Shown: positions 17,331-26,274 of the stretch, in pieces | Numbering within the stretch: position 1 is the stretch's first letter | How the letters are laid out: every line of letters starts with the position of its first letter | Source of the DNA: an uncultured Mucilaginibacter sp. | GTDB taxonomy: Bacteria; Bacteroidota; Bacteroidia; Sphingobacteriales; Sphingobacteriaceae | Reading direction: 5' to 3' | Assembly (NCBI GenBank): GCA_903863845.1 | Contig: CAIPDP010000041.1 | Span: 1-43,902 of the forward strand | Length of the DNA: 43,902 nucleotides | Translations under genes and position numbers: made by a program | Notes under the pieces: model-generated | What the model was told of the DNA's origin: nothing | The model's database searches: none | Seen by the model: the letters and a program-made list of their open reading frames with translations, nothing else

Positions 17331-19232
17331 TTATATCTTAACTATGTTATACACTAAAATGGCTATGATACCCAGCACCATCACAAATATGTAAAAGCCA
17401 ACATTGCCTGTTTGAAGCAGACGTAAGCGTTTACTTGCACCGAGTGTTATTTTACCAAATCCATTAACGATACCATCGATCGCCAACAGGTCGACTACCT
17501 TATATAAGAATACTGATAAACTGTCCAATGGCTTGCGGATCAGGAAATCGTATAGCTCGTCAACATAAAACTTGTGGTATGACAAATTAACCAATCCCGG
17601 ACGCTCTTCTTCATCTGAAGCAGGAACGTGTCCACCTTTCACATAGCGCAGGTAGGCATAGATCAAAGCGATAAGAGCACCTGCGACTGACAAGATCATC
17701 AACGTAATTTCTGTCGATGCCACTCCATCTGCTTTTGGCAATAGTGGTACAGATAATTGGAAAACTGGTGCGAGCCACTGTTGTAACCAGTGGTGTCCAC
17801 CAAATACAGCAGGTAATCCAATAAAACCGCCTACTATTGACAATACAGCCAATACGACCAAAGGTATCGTCATGCTTGGTGGCGACTCATGCAAATGATG
17901 CTCCTGCTCGGCTGTACCTCTGAATTTACCGTAGAATGTCAGATACAACATCCTAAACATATAGAATGAAGTCAACATGGCGGTAAGCACACCAATAACA
18001 TACATGGTTTTACTATGTTCAAAAACCGCACTCAATATTTCATCTTTCGAGAAGAAGCCTGCAAACGGTGGTAAGCCCGATATAGCGATCGTACCGATAA
18101 GCATGGTGGCAAAGGTAAGTTTCAGCTTCCCTCTAAGGCCGCCCATTTTACGCATGTCCTGCTCATTACTTGTGGCATGAATAACAGAGCCAGCACCCAG
18201 AAATAACAATGCTTTAAAAAAAGCGTGGGTCAATACATGAAAGAATGCGCCGGTATAAGCGCCAACGCCCAAACCTAAAAACATATACCCTAACTGGGAA
18301 ACGGTAGAATAGGCCAGTACTTTTTTGATATCTGTTTGTGATATAGCTATCAAGGCTGCAATAACAGCGGTAGTTAGACCTGTAATAGCAATAACTTCAA
18401 GTGTTATCGGAGCCAGCGAAAACAATACGTTTGAACGGGCAATCATATAAACACCTGCGGTAACCATGGTGGCGGCATGTATCAGCGCCGATACAGGCGT
18501 TGGGCCTGCCATCGCATCAGGTAACCAGGTAAATAAAGGTAACTGTGCCGACTTACCAACTGCACCAACAAAAAGCAATAAAGTGATCAGCGTAAAAGGT
18601 ATCTCAATGCCATGTGTTGCAATTGCTCTTGGGAAAATCTCTGAAAATTCTGAACTGCCAAAATAAGCGATCAATAGGAAGATACCGATCAGGAAACCCA
18701 GATCGCCAATTCGGTTCATTATAAAAGCTTTTTTCGCAGCATCTGCATAATCGGGGTTGGTGTACCAAAATCCGATGAGCAGGTACGAACATAGTCCTAC
18801 ACCTTCCCAACCGATGAACATGATCAGGTAATTTGAGCCCATCACCAGCAACAGCATAAAGAAAATGAACAGGTTGAGGTAGGCAAAAAACTTTCCGAAA
18901 CCTTTATCATCGTGCATATAACCAGTTGAATAAACATGGATCAGGAACCCTACACCCGTAATGATAAGCATCATGATGACACTTAACCTATCCACCAAAA
19001 ACGAGAAGGAAGCTTTGAACGTATCCAGCTCGAACCAATTGAACAAGTGAACTTCGATATGATCTCCGTTGCTTAACTGGTTAAAAGTTAATACACTGAG
19101 CACAAATGACGCCAGCACCGTCGAACACCCGATCAGGCCAATAACGCTTTTAGGAAAAACGTTGCGTCCAAGCCCGTTGATCAGGAAACCTACAAAAGGT
19201 AACAGGGGAATAAGCCAGATATAATTATCCAT
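17331..19232 (-). CDS. nuoL: NADH-quinone oxidoreductase subunit L
   Basis: A 633-residue distal antiporter-like subunit of complex I. The core shows FIGWEGVGLCSYLLIGFWY (about 138-156), GKSAQLPLFTWLPDAMAGP (about 227-245), PVSALIHAATMVTAGVYM (about 247-264) and LAYSTVSQLGYM. The C-terminal part carries the lateral helix and ends in a hydrophobic segment. The length is usual. It is separated from nuoK by 94 bp in which I see no site. Confidence 0.97.
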   Translation of the reverse strand: MDNYIWLIPLLPFVGFLINGLGRNVFPKSVIGLIGCSTVLASFVLSVLTFNQLSNGDHIEVHLFNWFELDTFKASFSFLVDRLSVIMMLIITGVGFLIHVYSTGYMHDDKGFGKFFAYLNLFIFFMLLLVMGSNYLIMFIGWEGVGLCSYLLIGFWYTNPDYADAAKKAFIMNRIGDLGFLIGIFLLIAYFGSSEFSEIFPRAIATHGIEIPFTLITLLLFVGAVGKSAQLPLFTWLPDAMAGPTPVSALIHAATMVTAGVYMIARSNVLFSLAPITLEVIAITGLTTAVIAALIAISQTDIKKVLAYSTVSQLGYMFLGLGVGAYTGAFFHVLTHAFFKALLFLGAGSVIHATSNEQDMRKMGGLRGKLKLTFATMLIGTIAISGLPPFAGFFSKDEILSAVFEHSKTMYVIGVLTAMLTSFYMFRMLYLTFYGKFRGTAEQEHHLHESPPSMTIPLVVLAVLSIVGGFIGLPAVFGGHHWLQQWLAPVFQLSVPLLPKADGVASTEITLMILSVAGALIALIYAYLRYVKGGHVPASDEEERPGLVNLSYHKFYVDELYDFLIRKPLDSLSVFLYKVVDLLAIDGIVNGFGKITLGASKRLRLLQTGNVGFYIFVMVLGIIAILVYNIVKI

Positions 19233-19326
19233 TTTTTATTAGTTTGACGTTAACCGATAAAAATTCAACGTCTTTCAATTTCTCTGTAAATATGCTTTCA
19301 GGACGATCTCAAATCCCTTATCCCAC

Positions 19327-19656
19327 CTACCACTTCAGCCTGTTCAGCACATTAATATCTACCGAATTTGTATTGCGATAGATCATCACAATGATGGCCA
19401 GTCCAACTGCAACTTCCGCTGCCGCCAATGCCATGATAAAAAACACAAATACTTGTCCGTTCGGGTCACCATGATATACTGAAAATGCAGTCAGTAACAA
19501 GTTCACGGCATTCAGCATCAACTCAACAGACATAAATATCACAATGGCATTTCTGCGAAGCAGCACACCGATAACCCCGATTGAAAATATCACCGAACTC
19601 AAAATGATATAATGATTGAGCGGTACTGTTTTTACTGTTTCGAAGAAGCTTTCCAT
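19327..19656 (-). CDS. nuoK: NADH-quinone oxidoreductase subunit K
   Basis: A 109-residue three-helix membrane subunit. It shows IGVLLRRNAIVIFMSVELML, with the conserved helix-2 Glu, and AEVAVGLAIIVMIYRN, with the conserved Glu of helix 3. Both acidic residues lie on the proton path. Its start overlaps the nuoJ stop codon by one base, so the two are coupled. The length is normal. Confidence 0.96.
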   Translation of the reverse strand: MESFFETVKTVPLNHYIILSSVIFSIGVIGVLLRRNAIVIFMSVELMLNAVNLLLTAFSVYHGDPNGQVFVFFIMALAAAEVAVGLAIIVMIYRNTNSVDINVLNRLKW

Positions 19657-20156
19657 CAGGCCGTTGTTTTTTTATCTTTTGTTGCCAGCAATACCGCCCC
19701 CACCATCGCCGACAGCAATAGCAAGGAAGAAACCTCAAAAGGCAGCAAAAATTCATTGAATAAAACTTTGCCCAGGTTTTTTACCAAACCCAGGTCCGGA
19801 TTTTTTAATACCACAGGCTGCGAAACACCAAGCGCTTTCAATGCCCCAACAAGTACAACCATCAGGCAACCACCACCAAGTACAGCAGCGATCTTTACCA
19901 AATTGGTTTTCATTGGCTCCGAGTCCTTATTCAGGTTAATAAGCATCAGTGTATACAGGAACAATACCAGAATTGCCCCCATGTAAACGATAAAATTTAC
20001 AATAGCGAGAAATTGCGCATTTAACAATATATACTGTATGGTAAAGGTGAAAAAGGTAAGCACCAGGTAGAGGATACTGTGTACCGGATTCTTAGCAGAT
20101 ATAACCAGTACTGCGAATAGTATGGTCAAAAATGCGATAAAGTAGAATATACTCAT
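19656..20156 (-). CDS. nuoJ: NADH-quinone oxidoreductase subunit J
   Basis: A 166-residue membrane subunit of complex I with five predicted helices. It shows NPVHSILYLVLTFFTFTIQYI and the pi-bulge helix NFIVYMGAILVLFLYTLML, typical of NuoJ. The length is normal. It overlaps nuoK by one base and follows nuoI after 57 bp that contain nothing recognisable. Confidence 0.95.
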   Translation of the reverse strand: MSIFYFIAFLTILFAVLVISAKNPVHSILYLVLTFFTFTIQYILLNAQFLAIVNFIVYMGAILVLFLYTLMLINLNKDSEPMKTNLVKIAAVLGGGCLMVVLVGALKALGVSQPVVLKNPDLGLVKNLGKVLFNEFLLPFEVSSLLLLSAMVGAVLLATKDKKTTA

Positions 20157-20213
20157 TTTTATGGTTTACAAAACAATCTGGCCTCAAAATCGAGGCAAAG
20201 TTATAAACTTCTT

Positions 20214-20714
20214 TTATTGATTTAACGGTGCCTCCACTAATTTATCCTTGCCATAAATAAAATCTTTCCGCAAATAATCTGAGGGAACGATATCGCCATC
20301 AAGGTATATTGCTTCTTTCGGACAAGCTTCCTCACAAAGGCCGCAAAAAATACAACGCAACATGTTGATCTCGTAAACAGCTGCATATTTTTCTTCGCGG
20401 TATAAATTTTCTTCACCGGGTTTACGCTCGGCCGAGATCATTGTGATCGCTTCGGCAGGGCACGAAAGGGCACATAAGCCACAGGCGGTACAACGCTCGC
20501 GTCCATGCTCGTCGCGCTTCAACGAATGCATTCCCCTGAAATTTTCAGAAAACTCGCGTTTTTGTTCGGGGTAACTGATGGTAACTGCTTTTGTAAACAA
20601 AAAGTGCTTCAGGGTAATACCCATGCCTTTTACAATGGCAGGCAAATAGGCGCGCTCCCAGAAATTAAGCGGCTTTGCTTCAAGTACCTTACGTTTATTG
20701 CTTAATGCTTCCAT
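20214..20714 (-). CDS. nuoI: NADH-quinone oxidoreductase subunit I
   Basis: A 166-residue peripheral-arm subunit with two [4Fe-4S] clusters (N6a and N6b). The ligand sets are Cys75-78-81-85 (CTACGLCALSCP) and Cys121-124-127-131 (CIFCGLCEEACP); Cys85 and Cys131 complete the swapped clusters. It passes electrons towards NuoB. The gene starts 10 bp after nuoH. Confidence 0.97.
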   Translation of the reverse strand: MEALSNKRKVLEAKPLNFWERAYLPAIVKGMGITLKHFLFTKAVTISYPEQKREFSENFRGMHSLKRDEHGRERCTACGLCALSCPAEAITMISAERKPGEENLYREEKYAAVYEINMLRCIFCGLCEEACPKEAIYLDGDIVPSDYLRKDFIYGKDKLVEAPLNQ

Positions 20715-20724
20715 TTGTTAAATC

Positions 20725-21750
20725 TTATTTTAAAAGCGTCATCACGATTCCTGTTAATACGATATTGGCAATTGCCAATGGTATCAGCGTTTTCCAGCCA
20801 AGGTCCATCAGTTGGTCATAACGGAAACGCGGAATTGTCCAGCGCACCCACATGAAGAAGAAGATGAAGAAAAATATCTTTGCGAACAAGGCGATAACGC
20901 CTAAAATGGTAACCCAATTAGACGACAAACCAAGGCTATGCATAAAAGGGAAATTATACCCCCCAAAATAAAGCGTAGCCATTACTGCCGAGGAAATGAA
21001 CATATTGATATACTCTGCAAACAGGTAAAAGCCCAATTTCATTGAAGAATATTCGGTATGGTAGCCGCCAACAAGTTCAGTTTCGCATTCCGGCAAATCG
21101 AATGGTGATCGATTGGTCTCGGCAAAGGCGCATATGATGAAAATCAGGAAACCCAGGGGCTGGTAAACTACATTCCAATGCCAGCCATGTTGTTGGGCTG
21201 CAATTTCTTTAAGGCTAAGGGTGCCGGTAGTCATTAAGAGCGCGATGATAGAAAGTCCCATCGCAATTTCATAACTGATGTTTTGGGATGCCGCGCGGAT
21301 CGCACCCAAAAGCGAATATTTATTATTCGATGCCCAACCACCGATCATTACGCCATAAACTCCCAGGGATACTACACCGAAAATGTATAATATGCCTACG
21401 TTAATATCGGTTACCTGTAGATCTAATACATAGGTACCGATCTGAAGCGTCTGTCCCCATGGAATTACTGCCGACCCGATACAGGCAGTCATGATGGCAA
21501 GGGAAGGTCCTACAATGAACAGGAATTTACTTGAATTTGCAGGAATGATCTCTTCTTTCAGGAACATTTTTGTACCATCGGCAACCGGTTGCAGTATGCC
21601 AAACGGTCCTGCGCGGCTTGGTCCTAAGCGATCCTGGAAAAATGCCGCGATCTTACGCTCCGCATAAGTTGAGTACATCGCAATGACTAAACTGATCAGG
21701 AATATAACAACGATCAGGATGAGCTTTACTATGATATCTGTTGTTCCCAT
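20725..21750 (-). CDS. nuoH: NADH-quinone oxidoreductase subunit H
   Basis: A 341-residue membrane subunit that forms the quinone-chamber entrance with NuoB and NuoD. It shows AERKIAAFFQDRLGPSRAGP (about 30-49), QPVADGTKMFLKE, and AETNRSPFDLPECETELVGG (about 211-230) with the conserved acidic loop. The length is normal. Its ATG overlaps the nuoG stop codon by one base. Confidence 0.97.
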   Translation of the reverse strand: MGTTDIIVKLILIVVIFLISLVIAMYSTYAERKIAAFFQDRLGPSRAGPFGILQPVADGTKMFLKEEIIPANSSKFLFIVGPSLAIMTACIGSAVIPWGQTLQIGTYVLDLQVTDINVGILYIFGVVSLGVYGVMIGGWASNNKYSLLGAIRAASQNISYEIAMGLSIIALLMTTGTLSLKEIAAQQHGWHWNVVYQPLGFLIFIICAFAETNRSPFDLPECETELVGGYHTEYSSMKLGFYLFAEYINMFISSAVMATLYFGGYNFPFMHSLGLSSNWVTILGVIALFAKIFFFIFFFMWVRWTIPRFRYDQLMDLGWKTLIPLAIANIVLTGIVMTLLK

Positions 21751-22748
21751 TATAAGCGTGTCTCCCTTTCAAATTGTTCTTTATTTGCTTCAATCAAAGC
21801 CGGATTGGTCTTTAGTACCGGCAGCGGATGCAATGTTTCGTAATGATTTGCACTTTGAACCGACCAGTTGGCCACCTTACGCGGACCTTCGATTACCCAG
21901 TCGCTGGTTTTCTTTTTATCGAAACGGCAGGTATTGCAAATAAACTCCTCTACTTCGCCGTAAACATCTTTACGTGCTGTAACACGCAATACATCTTCAC
22001 CTTTATACCAAAGAGTAACCTTACCATTGCATTTTTCATGATCGCAATCGCGGTGCGCCTCAACCGGCTTGGTAAACCAAACCCGGTTTTTAAAGCGGAA
22101 AGTTTTGTCAGTTAGGGCTCCAACAGGGCATACATCAATCACATTTCCTGAGAAATCATTGTCGACAGCAGCCTTTATATAGGTTGATATTTCTGAATGA
22201 TCGCCACGGTTCAAAATCCCGTGAATACGGTGATCAGTTATCTGGTCGGCTGTAAATACACAACGGTAGCAAAGAATACAACGCGTCATATGCAATTGTA
22301 TCTTATCACCTATATCGATCCTATTAAAAGTACGACGATCAAATTCATAGCGGGTTTTTGCAGAGCCATGTTCAAAACCGAGGTTTTGGAGATCGCATTC
22401 CCCCGCCTGGTCGCAGATAGGACAGTCGAGCGGATGGTTGATCAATAGCATTTCAACCACGCCTTTGCGTGCTTCTAAAACCTCGGGCGAAGTGATATTC
22501 TGCACTTCCATACCATCCATTACCGTGGTACGACAAGAGGCTACCAGTTTAGGCATAGGGCGGGGATCTTTTTCAGAACCCTTGCTCACTTTCACCAAAC
22601 AGGTACGGCACTTACCACCGCTACCGGCCAACTTGGAATAATAGCACATAGCAGGCGGAACAATATCGCCACCTATCTGCCTTGCGGCATTCAGGATGCT
22701 TGTTCCAGGCTCTACATCAATACTAATTCCGTCTATTGTTACTTTCAT
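21750..22748 (-). CDS. nuoG: NADH-quinone oxidoreductase subunit G, short form
   Basis: A 332-residue Fe-S subunit, far shorter than the roughly 900-residue E. coli NuoG because the molybdopterin-type domain is missing. Visible ligand sets: [2Fe-2S] Cys35, 47, 50, 72; His105 with Cys109, 112, 118 (HPLDCPICDQAGEC); and Cys157, 160, 163, 207. A further cysteine set at 235, 240, 271 and 274 resembles the Fe-S motif at the start of the molybdopterin-type domain (N7-like). It is not a truncation of this copy alone as far as I can tell: the reading frame is clean and the gene couples directly to nuoH. Confidence 0.9.
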   Translation of the reverse strand: MKVTIDGISIDVEPGTSILNAARQIGGDIVPPAMCYYSKLAGSGGKCRTCLVKVSKGSEKDPRPMPKLVASCRTTVMDGMEVQNITSPEVLEARKGVVEMLLINHPLDCPICDQAGECDLQNLGFEHGSAKTRYEFDRRTFNRIDIGDKIQLHMTRCILCYRCVFTADQITDHRIHGILNRGDHSEISTYIKAAVDNDFSGNVIDVCPVGALTDKTFRFKNRVWFTKPVEAHRDCDHEKCNGKVTLWYKGEDVLRVTARKDVYGEVEEFICNTCRFDKKKTSDWVIEGPRKVANWSVQSANHYETLHPLPVLKTNPALIEANKEQFERETRL

Positions 22749-22795
22749 GTTTTAATTAAAAGTCGATCTGTTTAACCCTGTTGCTGCTACTTTTC

Positions 22796-24154
22796 TTATA
22801 CTGCTTCAGCTTTTGTTAACGGATCAGCATAATGCGCCAAACCGAAATTTCTTGTCACCGCTTCCGAAGCATTGGTAACGTGCCATTCAAACTCGTCCCT
22901 GAAATGACGTATTGCACTGGCTACCGGCCAGGCTGCTGCATCACCCAATGGACAAATTGTATTCCCTTCAATCTTTTTAGATACATCGACCAAAAGATCC
23001 ATGTCGCTCATTTTACCGTGACCATTTTCTAAACGGTGCAGCACTTTTTCCATCCATCCGGTACCCTCACGGCATGGCGAACACTGTCCGCAGCTTTCAT
23101 GATGGTAGAACCTTGCAAAATTCCAGGTATTTCTAACGATACATTGATCTTCATCAAATGCAATAAAACCGCCTGAACCCAGCATAGTTCCGGTTGCAAA
23201 GCCTCCATCCGATAAGGATTCGTAGCTCATCAGGCGGGGCTCATTGTTGATGGTTTTCAAAAACAGGTTAGCTGGCAAAATTGGAACCGAAGAACCACCT
23301 GCTACTACAGCTTTCAGGCGTTTGCCATTAGCTATACCACCGCAATACTCGTCTGAATATAAAAATTCCTCGCAGCTCAGGCCTAATTCGATCTCGTACA
23401 CGCCGGGGTTCTTTAAATTGCCACCGGCTGATATCAGTTTAGTTCCTGTGCTTCTGCCTACCCCTATCTTGGCATATTCTTCACCACCTTCATTAATGAT
23501 AGGCACTACGGCTGCAATTGATTCAACGTTATTTACTACGGTTGGGCAACCATACAAACCTGCAATAGCGGGGAATGGCGGTTTGATACGTGGGTTACCG
23601 CGTTTACCTTCCAATGATTCGAGTAAAGCGGTTTCTTCTCCGCAGATATAGGCACCACCACCTGGCTGTACATACAGCTCCAGATCATAACCGGTACCCA
23701 ATATATTTTTTCCTAAAAATCCGGCATTTTTTGCTTCCGCGATCGCTCTTTCAAGGATGCGTATCTGAGGCATCATCTCGCCCCGCACATAGATGTAAGA
23801 AGCATGAGCCCCTAAAGCAAAACTTGATACGATCATACCCTCGATCAATAAATGAGGAATATGGGTCATCAGGTAACGGTCTTTAAAAGTGCCGGGTTCC
23901 GATTCATCCGCATTACATACCAGGTAGCGGGCAACTCCCTCTGGTTTAGCCAAAAAGCTCCATTTCATCCCGGTAGGGAACCCGGCGCCGCCGCGACCCC
24001 GCAGGCCCGACTTCTTTACCTCCTCCACAATAGCATCAGGAGTAAGCGTTTTTAGCGCTTTCTCAACCGAGGCATAACCACCTTGTTTACGGTAAACTTC
24101 AAAGGTGTTGATACCGGGTACGTTAATATGTTCTAAAAGTAGTTTCCGTCCCAT
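22796..24154 (-). CDS. nuoF: NADH-quinone oxidoreductase subunit F (NADH/FMN-binding)
   Basis: A 452-residue subunit that oxidises NADH through FMN and cluster N3. It shows LRGRGGAGFPTGMKWSF (about 51-67), the NADH-site stretch CNADESEPGTFKDR, the flavin stretch YICGEETALLESLEGKRG, and [4Fe-4S] cysteines in ESCGQCSPCREG plus a later CPLGD. I chose the ATG at 24154: it gives the usual length and starts at MGRKLLLEH. A longer reading from 24211 would overlap the small gene upstream. That small gene ends 5 bp before this start. Confidence 0.96.
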   Translation of the reverse strand: MGRKLLLEHINVPGINTFEVYRKQGGYASVEKALKTLTPDAIVEEVKKSGLRGRGGAGFPTGMKWSFLAKPEGVARYLVCNADESEPGTFKDRYLMTHIPHLLIEGMIVSSFALGAHASYIYVRGEMMPQIRILERAIAEAKNAGFLGKNILGTGYDLELYVQPGGGAYICGEETALLESLEGKRGNPRIKPPFPAIAGLYGCPTVVNNVESIAAVVPIINEGGEEYAKIGVGRSTGTKLISAGGNLKNPGVYEIELGLSCEEFLYSDEYCGGIANGKRLKAVVAGGSSVPILPANLFLKTINNEPRLMSYESLSDGGFATGTMLGSGGFIAFDEDQCIVRNTWNFARFYHHESCGQCSPCREGTGWMEKVLHRLENGHGKMSDMDLLVDVSKKIEGNTICPLGDAAAWPVASAIRHFRDEFEWHVTNASEAVTRNFGLAHYADPLTKAEAV

Positions 24155-24159
24155 TGCTA

Positions 24160-24342
24160 TTAATAAATCCTTTTTGTAATATGATAATAATTTACATGCC
24201 TGATGATACAAGTGACCAATGCTACCACGATAAATGGCACCAATATTACCGGGTAGCTTTTTAAATCACCATTTTTATATGATGTGGTCAGAACAACGAC
24301 AAATACTGTATCAGTTAATATTAGGCTTGTTCTACTCATCAA
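24160..24342 (-). CDS. small membrane protein in nuo operon, copy B
   Basis: A 60-residue protein with two probable membrane helices (SLILTDTVFVVVLTTSY, and PVILVPFIVVALVTCII after a basic/polar turn) and the tail NYYHITKRIY. I do not recognise a family. It resembles the preceding small protein in length, topology and ends (RTSLIL near the start, N-Y-Y-x-x-T-x-x-IY at the end), so the two look like an old tandem duplication. Spacing of 9 bp upstream and 5 bp downstream, all in one strand, argues that it is a translated member of the nuo operon. It could be a complex I assembly or accessory factor; that is a guess. Confidence 0.7.
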   Translation of the reverse strand: MMSRTSLILTDTVFVVVLTTSYKNGDLKSYPVILVPFIVVALVTCIIRHVNYYHITKRIY

Positions 24343-24351
24343 TTATATCAT

Positions 24352-24540
24352 TCAATATATTTTTCCTGTCGTTTTATACCAGTTATAGTGAAAAAATACA
24401 CTTCTGCCAAACAGTACCAGTGTTATCAGTTCAAAAGCCAATTCATTTTGCTTCGAATAAAAAATCGCCCATAATACCAAAACCAACCCGACAACAAAAA
24501 ATAGGTCGCCAACAATCAGCCTTGTTTTGGTTAAATACAT
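24352..24540 (-). CDS. small membrane protein in nuo operon, copy A
   Basis: A 62-residue protein with two hydrophobic segments (LIVGDLFFVVGLVLVLWAIF and AFELITLVLFGRSVFF) and the tail NWYKTTGKIY. Its ATG overlaps the nuoE stop codon by one base (TAATG), strong evidence for real translation. It is paralogous to the next gene by pattern: KTRLIVGD versus RTSLILTD at the start, and NWYKTTGKIY versus NYYHITKRIY at the end. I do not recognise the family. The position between the two genes of the NADH module (nuoE, nuoF) hints at an accessory role, which is an inference only. Confidence 0.75.
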   Translation of the reverse strand: MYLTKTRLIVGDLFFVVGLVLVLWAIFYSKQNELAFELITLVLFGRSVFFHYNWYKTTGKIY

Positions 24541-25064
24541 TAGTTATTCGCTTTCTTTTTCAGATCATCGATCAACTGATCAACCGATTCACTGGTTAAA
24601 TTTTCATAAAAAGTATATTCCGGACCAATTTGTAAAACCGGACCGAACCCACAGGCCGCAAGACATTCAACACCTCGCCAGCTGAATAAGCCATCGGCTG
24701 TAACTTCACCTTCTTTTACGCCAAGTTTCTGTTCTATATGATCCATGATCTTTTCGGCACCAACCAGGCAACAAGGACCGGTACGACATACTTCCAGCAC
24801 ATATTTGCCCTGCGGGCGCATAAAATACATCGTATAAAAGGTGGCCACTTCATAAACCTCTATCGGTTGTATCTGCAGGTATTCGGCCACTTTATCCATT
24901 GCTGGCGAACTTACCCAGCCATACTCCGCTTGAACCAGGTGCAAAATTGGCAGCAAAGCGGATTTTTGCTTCCCTTTAGGGTAGCGCCTTACTATTTCGT
25001 CAAATTGCTTTAACAGTTCCGGTAAAAAACTAACCGGGGTGACTGTGTTTTCTACTTTAAGCAT
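24540..25064 (-). CDS. nuoE: NADH-quinone oxidoreductase subunit E
   Basis: A 174-residue thioredoxin-like [2Fe-2S] subunit of the NADH module. The cluster N1a ligands are Cys93, Cys98 or 99 (EVCRTGPCCL) and Cys134, Cys138 (VECLAACGFGP). VYEVATFYTMYF (about 70-81) is typical of the N-terminal helical part. Its start lies inside the end of nuoD (8-base overlap), and its stop overlaps the start of the small gene that follows. Confidence 0.96.
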   Translation of the reverse strand: MLKVENTVTPVSFLPELLKQFDEIVRRYPKGKQKSALLPILHLVQAEYGWVSSPAMDKVAEYLQIQPIEVYEVATFYTMYFMRPQGKYVLEVCRTGPCCLVGAEKIMDHIEQKLGVKEGEVTADGLFSWRGVECLAACGFGPVLQIGPEYTFYENLTSESVDQLIDDLKKKANN

Positions 25065-26268
25065 CTAATTCTCCGGCTATAATATTTAAACTACTCATAT
25101 TGATGATCGCATCCGAAAGCAACATACCGCGGCTCATTGGGGCATACATCTGGTAATTGATAAAACTTGGCCTGCGGAAATGCAAACGATATGGCGAACG
25201 GCCACCGTCATTGACGAGGTAAAAACCTAATTCGCCATTGGCACCCTCAACTGCATGGTATACTTCAGTCTTCGGTGTGTCTATTTCACCCATCACTATC
25301 TTAAAGTGATAGATCAGCGCTTCCATGTTATTATAAACTTCCTCTTTCGGAGGCAGGTAAAATTCAGGTACATCGGCATGGAATATCTCAGATGATTCTT
25401 TTTCGATCTTGCCAAGGGCCTGTTCTATCAGGCGCATACTTTGCCACATTTCTTCATTGCGAACCAGAAAACGATTATAAACATCGCCATTCACACCAAC
25501 TGGCACCTCAAAATCAAACTCATCATAAGACGAGTAAGGCTCCATTACACGTACATCATAATCTACACCTGTAGCACGTAAGATAGGGCCGCTCCAGCTA
25601 TAGCTTAGGGCTTGTTCGGCTGTTACCGCCGCAACATCCCTGGTACGGTCCATAAAAATACGGTTGCGATTAAACAATGCTTCAAACTCCTTCAATACCG
25701 AAGGGAAGTCGTTTAAAAATTTGCGTATCTTATCAAAAGCAATGGTATTAAAATTGCGTTCAAAACCACCAATTCGACCAATATTGGTTGTCAGTCGCGA
25801 ACCGCATATCTCTTCGTAAATTTCGTAGATATGCTCGCGGTATTTCATCATGTAAAGGAAGCCGGTAAAAGCACCCGTATCTACACCCAACACACCGTTA
25901 CAAACAATGTGGTCGGCTATACGGGCCAACTCCATAATGATGACACGCATGTAGTCAACCCGTTTCGGCGTAGTAATACCCAAAAGCTTTTCAGCTGTCA
26001 TGTGCCAACCCATATTGTTGATGGGCGACGAACAGTAATTTAAACGATCGGTTAAAGGGGTGATCTGGTAAAAAGGGCGGTGCTCGGCAATTTTTTCAAA
26101 TGCACGGTGTATATACCCTATGGTAGAAACACCGCTTACAATTCGCTCGCCATCCAATTGCAAAACATTCTGGAATACACCGTGTGTGGCAGGGTGTGTT
26201 GGTCCCAGGTTTAGCGTCGAAAGCTCGCTTTGCGGATCATTATCTTCAAATACCAGGTGGTTCTTCAT
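25057..26268 (-). CDS. nuoD: NADH-quinone oxidoreductase subunit D
   Basis: A 403-residue subunit with the [NiFe]-hydrogenase-like fold that lines the quinone site. It shows NLGPTHPATHGVFQ (about 21-34; His in the quinone site), NYCSSPINNMGWHMTAEKLL (about 74-93), and EGANGELGFYLVNDGG with RSPYRLHFRRPSF near the end. The length is normal for a stand-alone NuoD, not fused to NuoC. It is 6 bp from nuoC and overlaps nuoE by 8 bases. Confidence 0.97.
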   Translation of the reverse strand: MKNHLVFEDNDPQSELSTLNLGPTHPATHGVFQNVLQLDGERIVSGVSTIGYIHRAFEKIAEHRPFYQITPLTDRLNYCSSPINNMGWHMTAEKLLGITTPKRVDYMRVIIMELARIADHIVCNGVLGVDTGAFTGFLYMMKYREHIYEIYEEICGSRLTTNIGRIGGFERNFNTIAFDKIRKFLNDFPSVLKEFEALFNRNRIFMDRTRDVAAVTAEQALSYSWSGPILRATGVDYDVRVMEPYSSYDEFDFEVPVGVNGDVYNRFLVRNEEMWQSMRLIEQALGKIEKESSEIFHADVPEFYLPPKEEVYNNMEALIYHFKIVMGEIDTPKTEVYHAVEGANGELGFYLVNDGGRSPYRLHFRRPSFINYQMYAPMSRGMLLSDAIINMSSLNIIAGELDA

Positions 26269-26274
26269 CTTCTA

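Noticed and set aside
24155..24211. Longer nuoF reading with 19 extra N-terminal residues
   Set aside because: It would overlap the 60-residue gene upstream, and the ATG at 24154 gives the usual NuoF length and N-terminus.
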